The notes beneath the pieces were generated by a model. The model was not told the DNA's origin. It worked only from the letters and a program-made list of their open reading frames with translations, and searched no databases. Shown in pieces: positions 57,338 through 64,000 of a stretch of 64,000 nt of DNA (position 1 is the stretch's first letter; the number at the start of each line of letters is the position of its first letter). Position numbers and translations under genes: made by a program. Location: positions 62,001 through 126,000 of the forward strand of contig CBDATJ010000002.1 of assembly GCA_965199895.1 (NCBI GenBank). The letters are read 5' to 3'. The stretch comes from Bin55 sp965199895. Lineage in GTDB: Bacteria > Pseudomonadota > Gammaproteobacteria > Pseudomonadales > Azotimanducaceae.

Positions 57338-59254
57338 TTAGGAATCTGAAGGAATATTGATCCTAATCTTTGCAGTATCTCGAAGTGCTTTGACAAAGCT
57401 CTTTATTTCTCGACTCTCGTTTTGGATTTCGAGTGAGGTTTCCAAAGAGGTCTGTTCAGTTTCTGGAAGTTCGTTCCACATTCCAGGAATCACTGCAGAA
57501 ACCACCACAATAGACCTATCTCTCGATAAGCCATCCGCCACAAGAATTTCTCTTTCCCCTTCGGGAAGCGTGCGCACGCTAAACGCAGCCTCTCGAATGG
57601 CTCTAGGAACGTCTGGATCAAATTGTTCCATCCCGTCTACAGTTTTCCACTGAAGCCCAAATTCAAGTGCTACTGCGGTGAAATTCTCTTCGGTTTCATC
57701 AATTCTCTCCCTAGCTGCATCACGATCTGCTTGCGCTCTACGAGCAGATTCTTCTCGTCTGAGTTTAGCTGCAATAAGCGTGCTCACTGCTTCTAGCGGT
57801 TTCAGTTCTGGTGCAGTGGTGGAAACTAACCGACCTACCAAAGTTTGTCGTTCATCGACGGTAATCGGGACACTGTTAAATCCGTTTTCTAATACGTCCG
57901 GAACAAACAATTGAGCACGAACATCACTCGAACTCAATAACCCATCACCGCTAAACGGAGTGACTCCGCCTTGGGTCTGGATGTTCAAACCGAAGGTTTC
58001 AGCTACAGCGTCCAATGAAGTTGCGTAATCGCTCTCAAAGGTAAGAGTTTCAAACTCTCTGAGCTGCTCTTCATACATCGGAGTTGCTTTTTCCTCCAAT
58101 ATACCTTGTCGGATCTCCTCGAACTTCTCCTCTAGAGCTGTCTCATCAACTTCTGCGATTTCGTTTAACTTGATAAGATGTACACCAAACTGTGTGACAA
58201 CTGGTTCGGAGACTTCTTCTATTTCAAGACCGAAAAGTGCGTCTTCAAACGTAGGGACGTAGATGCCGCGACCAGCAAATCCGAGGTCACCACCCAAGAG
58301 ATTGTTACTCTCATCTTCAGAATACTCCACTGCAAGAGTGTCAAATAGTTCCCCTTCCATGTATTGTCGACGGATGTCAGCCGCCTGCTCTAACGCTTCC
58401 TCTTCAGTTCGAGAATCATCCACCCTCAAGAGTATATGCTGAGCCTTTCTCTCAGCATCAATTCTCGCTTGTTCTCGCTCTTCTTCGAAAGCTAATTTGA
58501 CATCTTCACCCGTAATTTCAAACTGGTCAGTAAAGTCTGCTTTCGATAGTACCACATATTCAAACTCGTACTCTTCATCCGTCATAAACTCATCGGGGTT
58601 TTCATCGTAATAACTACCTATTTCCTCCTCAGTGGGCTCAATGAGTGGAACGTAAGAGGTGGCTTCAAACAGCAAGTAGGCAATATTGCGAGTCTGTCGT
58701 TCAACCGTTGCCTCATCCCTTAGTTCTCGTGTCGTCGTAAAGGAAGTATCCTTTTGTAGATTCCACAATTGCTCTACAAGATTGTCATTACGAATCTCTC
58801 TTTCCCAAGATTCTGGTGTGTATCCCATGCTACCGATAATGGATGTAAATCGGCCTTCACTAAACACACCATCATCTTGGAAGATTTCGTTAGAAAGCAA
58901 ATCTGACAGATACTTTTCTCGAGACGATGCCATCCCAAGATCTACCGCTTTCTGTCGATACAGATAGTTCTCTATCAATTGATCCAATACTTCGGATTCG
59001 CGAACGAGTGAATCAATGAGCTCTGGATCAGCGTCCTCTCCATAACGTTGTGCCACTTGCAAGCGTTCGACATTGGTTGCTAACACTAGTCTTGCTTCGG
59101 TGATATCTTCACCATTTACGACTGCAGCAGCAGGTTCATTCACTGTGAATAGATTGAAAGCTCCAAAACCAAATACCACCAATACAAAACATATGATTGC
59201 GGCAAGAACCTTTGCTCCTGCTGTTTGAGCTTTTACGCGTATCTTTTGTAGCAC
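57338..59254 (-). CDS. ppiD: periplasmic folding chaperone/peptidyl-prolyl isomerase PpiD
   Basis: 638 residues anchored by one N-terminal helix (about 16–36, KVLAAIICFVLVVFGFGAF). A SurA_N-like chaperone region follows, then a parvulin domain at about 270–365 (AQHILLRVDDSRTEEEA, YSEDESNNLLGGDLGFAGRG, EPVVTQFGVHLIKL), then a second degenerate region. GTG start with GAGG upstream. Its position after hupB follows the usual gammaproteobacterial order. Assists outer-membrane and secreted protein folding at the Sec exit. Confidence 0.93.
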   Translation of the reverse strand: MLQKIRVKAQTAGAKVLAAIICFVLVVFGFGAFNLFTVNEPAAAVVNGEDITEARLVLATNVERLQVAQRYGEDADPELIDSLVRESEVLDQLIENYLYRQKAVDLGMASSREKYLSDLLSNEIFQDDGVFSEGRFTSIIGSMGYTPESWEREIRNDNLVEQLWNLQKDTSFTTTRELRDEATVERQTRNIAYLLFEATSYVPLIEPTEEEIGSYYDENPDEFMTDEEYEFEYVVLSKADFTDQFEITGEDVKLAFEEEREQARIDAERKAQHILLRVDDSRTEEEALEQAADIRRQYMEGELFDTLAVEYSEDESNNLLGGDLGFAGRGIYVPTFEDALFGLEIEEVSEPVVTQFGVHLIKLNEIAEVDETALEEKFEEIRQGILEEKATPMYEEQLREFETLTFESDYATSLDAVAETFGLNIQTQGGVTPFSGDGLLSSSDVRAQLFVPDVLENGFNSVPITVDERQTLVGRLVSTTAPELKPLEAVSTLIAAKLRREESARRAQADRDAARERIDETEENFTAVALEFGLQWKTVDGMEQFDPDVPRAIREAAFSVRTLPEGEREILVADGLSRDRSIVVVSAVIPGMWNELPETEQTSLETSLEIQNESREIKSFVKALRDTAKIRINIPSDS

Positions 59255-59314
59255 AAATTACCTCAAGTTATAGAGAACCATCCGATAAATGAGTGAACTC
59301 AGTAGATTCAGTTG

Positions 59315-59590
59315 TCAAGAGTTGACCGCTTGAGAGAGTGCCTTACTAGCTTTGAAAACTACTTGCTTTCGCGCCGGTACTTGAACAGGTTCACCGGTTT
59401 TTGGGTGTCGTCCAGTATAAGCAGCTCGATCTCGTACTACCAGGGTGCAAAACCCCATAAGAACTACCATGTCGCCTTCCGTCAGGGCGTTGGTAATTCC
59501 GCCAATGACAGCACTCACCGCTGCTGTGGCATCCTTCTTGGACATCCCTGTTTCTTGTTGTACGTGTGCGATTAAATCTCGTCGTTGCAT
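59315..59590 (-). CDS. hupB: histone-like DNA-binding protein HU
   Basis: 91 residues. The DNA-binding arm reads RDRAAYTGRHPKTGEPVQVPARKQVVF in overlapping pieces typical of HU-beta; GRHPKTGEP is the signature. The N-terminus MQRRDLIAHVQQETGMSKKDA forms the dimer helices. In most gammaproteobacteria it follows lon; here the preceding gene is clpX, with 114 bases between. Confidence 0.95.
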   Translation of the reverse strand: MQRRDLIAHVQQETGMSKKDATAAVSAVIGGITNALTEGDMVVLMGFCTLVVRDRAAYTGRHPKTGEPVQVPARKQVVFKASKALSQAVNS

Positions 59591-59704
59591 GTTGTGTTTA
59601 TCCTCAATGCAAAAAATTGTTAAAAAGAAGATTACCTGATTGCTTACCAGGCAACGAACGGATTCATACTGAAGGCGTACTCCTTGTGTGTCATCTAGCA
59701 GGAT

Positions 59705-60967
59705 TTATCCGTTCACCAATAAAGGTTGTTTAGTCTTTTTCTCCCTCAAAATCAGGATAGGGTTATATTCACCCGAAATTACTTTACCATCGACCACGAT
59801 CTTTTCAACATCACCCGCCGAGGGTACATCAAACATAGTGTCTAGCAAAACAGATTCCATAACCGAACGTAGTCCACGTGCTCCTGTTTTGCGTTCCATT
59901 GCTTTCTTTGCGATTGACTGAATCGCATCTTTTTTGAACTCAATAATGACATCTTCCATCTTGAATAGCTCTGTGTACTGCTTGGTCAGTGCATTCTTGG
60001 GTTCGGTCAGAATGCGTACCAAAGCATCTTCATCAAGTGCCTCCAAAGTCGCGACCACGGGTAGCCTACCCACAAACTCGGGTATCAATCCAAAACGAAT
60101 CAAATCTTCGGGCAAAACTTGCTTGAGCATCACATCAATATCCTTTATGTCGCTTTCGCCCGTTATCATTGCTTCAAACCCAATTCCACTCTCCCGTGTA
60201 CGGTCTAGGATTACTTTTTCCAAGCCGTCGAACGCACCTCCGCAAATGAATAGGATATTGGAAGTATCAACTTGCAGATACTCACCTTGAGGGTGTTTAC
60301 GAGCACCGTGAGGCTGAATAGAAGCAATAGTCCCTTCGATTAACTTAAGCAGTGCTTGTTGCACACCCTCTCCCGATACATCTCGGGTGATTGAAGGATT
60401 GTCTGATTTACGAGAAATCTTGTCTATTTCGTCGATGTAAACAATGCCTTTTTGTGCCTTTTCGATGTCGTATTCGCAGTTTTGCAGGAGTTTTTGTACG
60501 ATGTTTTCAACATCTTCACCCACATAACCCGCTTCAGTCAAAGTAGTTGCATCTGCGATACAAAACGGAACATCCATCAGTCGAGCTAAGGTCTCAGCAA
60601 GTAGGGTTTTTCCACAACCGGTAGGACCTACAAGGAGAATGTTTGCTTTAGCGATCTCTACACCTCCGGTGTTACCTGCTCGGATACGCTTATAGTGTGT
60701 GTAGACAGCAACCGAAAGTACACGTTTAGCGAATTCTTGACCTATGACAAAGTCGTCGAGCTGTTTCTTTATCTCAGAAGGCAGAGGTAACCGAGCGCTT
60801 TTAGTCTCTTGAGCGTCTGGTTTGAGTTCCTCATGGATCATCTCGACACAAACATCAACACACTCGTTGCAGATGTACACAGAAGGACCGCCAGAAATCA
60901 GTTTTCTGACTTCAAACTGACTTTTCTCGCAAAATGAGCAGAACGCGCGTCCTGAGTTGCTACTCAT
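59705..60967 (-). CDS. clpX: ATP-dependent Clp protease ATPase subunit ClpX
   Basis: 420 residues. The N-terminal zinc finger uses C10, C13, C33 and C36 (CSFC…CNEC). Walker A is GPTGCGKT, Walker B IVYIDEIDKI, pore loop GYVGEDV, sensor blocks GLIPEFVGRLPV and GARGLRSVME. The IGF-type ClpP-binding loop region appears as ESGIGFEAM. Unfolds ssrA-tagged and other substrates for ClpP. About 195 bases downstream of clpP on the same strand. Confidence 0.97.
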   Translation of the reverse strand: MSSNSGRAFCSFCEKSQFEVRKLISGGPSVYICNECVDVCVEMIHEELKPDAQETKSARLPLPSEIKKQLDDFVIGQEFAKRVLSVAVYTHYKRIRAGNTGGVEIAKANILLVGPTGCGKTLLAETLARLMDVPFCIADATTLTEAGYVGEDVENIVQKLLQNCEYDIEKAQKGIVYIDEIDKISRKSDNPSITRDVSGEGVQQALLKLIEGTIASIQPHGARKHPQGEYLQVDTSNILFICGGAFDGLEKVILDRTRESGIGFEAMITGESDIKDIDVMLKQVLPEDLIRFGLIPEFVGRLPVVATLEALDEDALVRILTEPKNALTKQYTELFKMEDVIIEFKKDAIQSIAKKAMERKTGARGLRSVMESVLLDTMFDVPSAGDVEKIVVDGKVISGEYNPILILREKKTKQPLLVNG

Positions 60968-61162
60968 CTAAGAAATTCTCCCACTTAGGTGCTCTCGAAC
61001 AGTCATGTACGACCCTACCCGACTCTATTACCCATCAAATCTCAGATCAAGATATAAGTATAAGTACTACACTGGATTCTGAGTACTCTCAATCCTCGTT
61101 TTAAGTTGAAGTCTTTCAATAACATGGTGAAATGATTCGATTGACCCGAACAAATCAAGTAA

Positions 61163-61810
61163 TTAGACTTTTTCGACCGGCCGTATTTCTCCTTTCTTCC
61201 TAGTATTGCGAACCATGTCAATTAATCCGTAAGAATGAGCTTCTTCCGCAGACATCCAGTAGTCTCTATCTGTGTCTTTGCTGATGCGATCTTTAGTTTG
61301 ACCGGTGTGAGACGCAAGGATTTCATTGAGTCGATCTTTGGTTTTCAACATCTCTCTTGCTTGGATCTCGATATCGGTAGCAGTACCTTGTGAACCCCCA
61401 CTAGGTTGGTGCAACATGATGCGTGAATTGGGGAGTGCAGAACGCTTACCATGTGCACCAGCAGCCAACAAAAATGCTCCCATACTTGCAGCTTGACCCA
61501 CACAGGTAGTTGCTACATCAGAACGAATGTACTGCATAGTATCATAGATGGAGAGGCCTGATGATACTGCTCCGCCTGGTGAGTTGATATAGAGATGGAT
61601 GTCCTTGTCTGGGTTTTCGGACTCACACCAAAGTAGTTGAGCCACCACCACATTAGCGACGGCATCGGTGACAACATCAGCCAAAAAGATGATTCGTTCC
61701 TTTAATAGACGTGAGTAAATGTCATAGGAACGTTCTCCTCTTGCACTTTGTTCTAAGACTACAGGGACGAAGTTCATTCCGTGGGTTGTGCTTCGATTTT
61801 TATCAGTCAT
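61163..61810 (-). CDS. clpP: ATP-dependent Clp protease proteolytic subunit ClpP
   Basis: 215 residues from ATG 61810, which overlaps the tig stop (ATGACTGA); upstream in-frame residues belong to the tig end and are unlike ClpP. Catalytic Ser109 is in GQAASMGAF, His134 in MLHQPSGG, with the Asp in the DRDYWMSAEEA region. The MNFVPVVLEQSARGERSYDI start is family-typical. Compartmental serine protease partnered with ClpX. Confidence 0.97.
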   Translation of the reverse strand: MTDKNRSTTHGMNFVPVVLEQSARGERSYDIYSRLLKERIIFLADVVTDAVANVVVAQLLWCESENPDKDIHLYINSPGGAVSSGLSIYDTMQYIRSDVATTCVGQAASMGAFLLAAGAHGKRSALPNSRIMLHQPSGGSQGTATDIEIQAREMLKTKDRLNEILASHTGQTKDRISKDTDRDYWMSAEEAHSYGLIDMVRNTRKKGEIRPVEKV

Positions 61811-63545
61811 TCTTAAGTCCAAAGTGCTTGCGCATAAACTTTCCAATCCAAGTTGATTGTTTCTCTTTCTCGTCGACTAAAACTTCGCTCTCTTGAGAAC
61901 CAATTTCAGCGAAGTCACCAGCATCTACTTCTTCAGATTCACCTGTCCACTGTCGCTGTAAGCGCTCTTCTTCTGATACTGCAGCTTCAATTTCTTCGGG
62001 AGTCACCGGCGCAGTCCATTCATAGGGACCACCCCTGGGTTTGATTTCCTGCCAAAATTCTTGACTAAACAATTCTACAAAATCGAAGTAACTTAACTCC
62101 ATTTCCACAAGATGCACTTTTGATTGCATATGTTCAATTGCTTGATTCGACAGAACTCTAGAACGAATGCGGTTGGTAGTTTCTGGTTTGAATACTGTTT
62201 CCGGATCTCCACCGTGTTGCAGAATCGACTGATGCAACCCTGCTAGCTCTTTATCAAACTCTGCTCTATCTAGCTGAATTTCGTTGTCTCTCAGATACTG
62301 CTGAATGATGAGCTGACTGAGCATGTTCATTCGAACGTTCCTAAATGCAGTGTCCGAATACAGCTTGCTCTCGAAATCTTCTTCCTGCCTCAACCGTTCA
62401 CTATCTGCGTATTGAGAGAACTCTTGGTCAATTTGGTTTCGTAGAAACTCTTCTGAAAAATCCACAGGATTCATTTCAGCAAGCTGTGCTATCAATTGAC
62501 TAGCAACTACCTTTTCGGCTTTCTCTTGGGCATCTGCTTCATAGTTCAGTCTAGCTTTGTCCTTGAAATCTTCTAGACTCTCAACTCCCGGAACTGTGTT
62601 GTCATCAAAGTACTCCTGCGTGAGGTCTCCCAAAGTAGGTTCTAGAATCTCTTTGATCTCAACTTCAAAGTGTAGCTTTGCGAAGTTCTGTAACGATTCC
62701 GTAGCGATACGAGGTACTTGAGCTTCTTTGAGCATATCAGCTTCGGCATCCTCCTGGGTGCTCGCGTGTTCATCTTCAGCGGTGTTGGTTCCTGGAAGCT
62801 TTCTATCCTCTACAAGTACAAGCGCTTCAAATCCAGTCTCACTGCCTGGTTCAAATTCCTTTTCAACAATAAACTTATCCCCCACTTTCTTTGCGAGAAG
62901 TCCATTCTGAATGTGTTGTGCAATGCTGAACCGACTATAACCCAGTTCATTCATGTAGATGAGTCGTTCACCTTGGTAGTCTTCGGGAAGATTGCTGTTA
63001 ACGACTCCACCTGCTTGTCGCATTTGGGTACCAAGATCTTTTACTTCGACTCGGATATGGTCCTTATCGTTAATTTCTCGAACTACTTTCTCTGTGGTTC
63101 CGATATTCCGCTCCAACATTCGCACCGCAGTCTGAATATCTTCGTCTCTTACTCTGACTACCGGTTTTAGGATGTTCAGTTGTTGCAATTGATCAAGGTT
63201 TAATTTAGGTGCCTCGATCACATCCAAGACATATTCGAGGTGTCCATCATCCGAGTGAAACCGCTCATCAATCTCAAGAACACTAAAGACATTGAGGTTT
63301 TCAGTCGAGACTGCTTCGTTAAATTTGGATTGAACGGATTCTTTACGGATTTCAACCAATAATTCAGTGTGGTATCGATCTCTGATCAGTGAAATGGGTA
63401 CACGACCCGGTCGAAAACCAGGAATCCTTGCTTTGGACGCTATCTCTCGAGCCTTTGAGTTAAGCAAGTCCTCTGTTTCTTCAGAGCTCAGGTTAATCCT
63501 GAGTCTACGTTTGAGATTGTCTAATGGCGATACTGAGGTTTGCAA
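61803..63545 (-). CDS. tig: trigger factor, unusually long
   Basis: Ribosome-bound chaperone; 580 residues against about 430–450 in most species. The start is TTG 63545, giving the usual MQTSV… N-terminus. The ribosome-docking motif is GFRPGRVP at 43–50. The FKBP-like PPIase part (about 150–245) is poorly conserved. An acidic insertion follows (about 245–275, EDEHASTQEDAEAD). The C-terminal chaperone arms end near 500, after which a charged tail of about 75 residues (PEEIEAAVSEEERLQRQ… to KFMRKHFGLKND) is extra. Coupled to clpP by overlap. Confidence 0.93.
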   Translation of the reverse strand: MQTSVSPLDNLKRRLRINLSSEETEDLLNSKAREIASKARIPGFRPGRVPISLIRDRYHTELLVEIRKESVQSKFNEAVSTENLNVFSVLEIDERFHSDDGHLEYVLDVIEAPKLNLDQLQQLNILKPVVRVRDEDIQTAVRMLERNIGTTEKVVREINDKDHIRVEVKDLGTQMRQAGGVVNSNLPEDYQGERLIYMNELGYSRFSIAQHIQNGLLAKKVGDKFIVEKEFEPGSETGFEALVLVEDRKLPGTNTAEDEHASTQEDAEADMLKEAQVPRIATESLQNFAKLHFEVEIKEILEPTLGDLTQEYFDDNTVPGVESLEDFKDKARLNYEADAQEKAEKVVASQLIAQLAEMNPVDFSEEFLRNQIDQEFSQYADSERLRQEEDFESKLYSDTAFRNVRMNMLSQLIIQQYLRDNEIQLDRAEFDKELAGLHQSILQHGGDPETVFKPETTNRIRSRVLSNQAIEHMQSKVHLVEMELSYFDFVELFSQEFWQEIKPRGGPYEWTAPVTPEEIEAAVSEEERLQRQWTGESEEVDAGDFAEIGSQESEVLVDEKEKQSTWIGKFMRKHFGLKND

Positions 63546-63581
63546 TGCTCTAGTTTTTTATTCATTTTGAGTTGCGTATTT

Positions 63582-63657
63582 TGGGGTGGATGATGGGGCT
63601 CGAACCCACGACAACCAGATCCACATTCTGGGGCTCTACCAACTGAGCTACATCCAC
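63582..63657 (-). tRNA. tRNA-His (GTG)
   Basis: Cloverleaf on the minus strand: acceptor GTGGATG/CATCCAC, anticodon stem CCAGA/TCTGG with loop ATGTGGA (anticodon GTG), T-loop GTTCGAGCC, encoded CCA at 63582–63584. The extra G-1 typical of tRNA-His is available at 63658. Nearest to tig. Confidence 0.97.
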
Positions 63658-63781
63658 CATAAACTTCGAAATCGAACCATCGAAGCAATGAGCAGTTCGT
63701 CGTTCAGTAACAAACTCGGAGTGGACTTCAGATTTTACGAAACTACCGAGTCATCCCCCCTCCCTAGTGGGTCGCGCCTAG

Positions 63782-63858
63782 TGGCACGCCCGGAAGGACT
63801 CGAACCTTCACCCCTCGGCTTAGAAGGCCGATGCTCTATCCAATTGAGCTACGGGCGC
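63782..63858 (-). tRNA. tRNA-Arg (TCT)
   Basis: Minus-strand cloverleaf: acceptor GCGCCCG/CGGGCGT, D-arm AGCTCAATTGGATAGAGC, anticodon stem TCGGC/GCCGA with loop CTTCTAA (anticodon TCT), T-loop GGTTCGAGTCC, encoded CCA. Confidence 0.97.
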
Positions 63859-63877
63859 ATAGTTAGTGTTGAAAACA

Positions 63878-63954
<77 letters not shown>

Positions 63955-64000
63955 ATGATGTCTTTCAGGTGGATATGCTACCCAAAACTACATTAAACCC

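Overview
The window reads as chromosome of a moderately AT-rich gammaproteobacterium, probably marine or host-associated. This rests on the tRNA(Pro-Arg-His)–tig–clpP–clpX–hupB–ppiD block, on nfuA, sohB, nhaB and adjoining dnaQ/rnhA, and on a Pseudomonas-type histidine degradation set. I cannot place it more finely. No insertion sequence, prophage, integron or CRISPR array is visible. Several genes start with TTG (hutF, mpg, nhaB, tig and the unknown gene at 49619).

Layout. 1–1.8 kb: a zinc-ribbon membrane protein cut by the window edge and an exported alpha/beta hydrolase. 1.9–8.7 kb: a complete hut cluster, hutI divergent from hutF-hutU-hutH-hutG, taking histidine to glutamate through the HutF/HutG (formylglutamate) branch. 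9.4–20.2 kb: a tandem array of signal-peptide-bearing TldD/PmbA-type genes, all on the minus strand. It holds two HExxxH (TldD-like) genes, two intact PmbA-like genes, one PmbA-like gene broken by three single-base shifts, and a much older internally deleted relic at about 13.03–13.70 kb. 20.5–28 kb: acetoacetyl-CoA synthetase, threonine ammonia-lyase and a MacAB-like ABC export operon in which the ATPase and one permease carry frameshifts. 28.2–33 kb: class I fumarase, 3-methyladenine glycosylase, an AruH-like aminotransferase and a pyroglutamyl-peptidase-like protein whose nucleophile Cys is replaced by Ser. 33.4–40 kb: a livHMGF-type uptake operon that includes an acyl-CoA ligase and a lipoprotein binding protein. 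40–44 kb: beta-lactamase-fold serine hydrolase, outer-membrane channel, small secreted protein, nfuA. 44.4–48 kb: metH. 48–56 kb: sparser, with a deazaflavin-nitroreductase-like gene, a conserved unknown, a CPA2 antiporter, acuI, sohB, and nhaB preceded by a decayed copy of its own 5' part. 56–64 kb: dnaQ, rnhA, ppiD, hupB, clpX, clpP, tig and three tRNAs. lon is missing from its usual place between clpX and hupB.

Theme. Long gene-poor gaps (12.8–14.7, 48.5–49.6 and 53.7–54.6 kb) are partly explained by old gene relics, and two loci carry fresher frameshifts. This suggests a chromosome in gene decay after tandem duplication. However, most of the fresh frameshifts fall in short homopolymers, so read-level checking is needed before calling them biological. 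The most unusual content is the exported TldD/PmbA array with its graded series of intact, broken and fossil copies.
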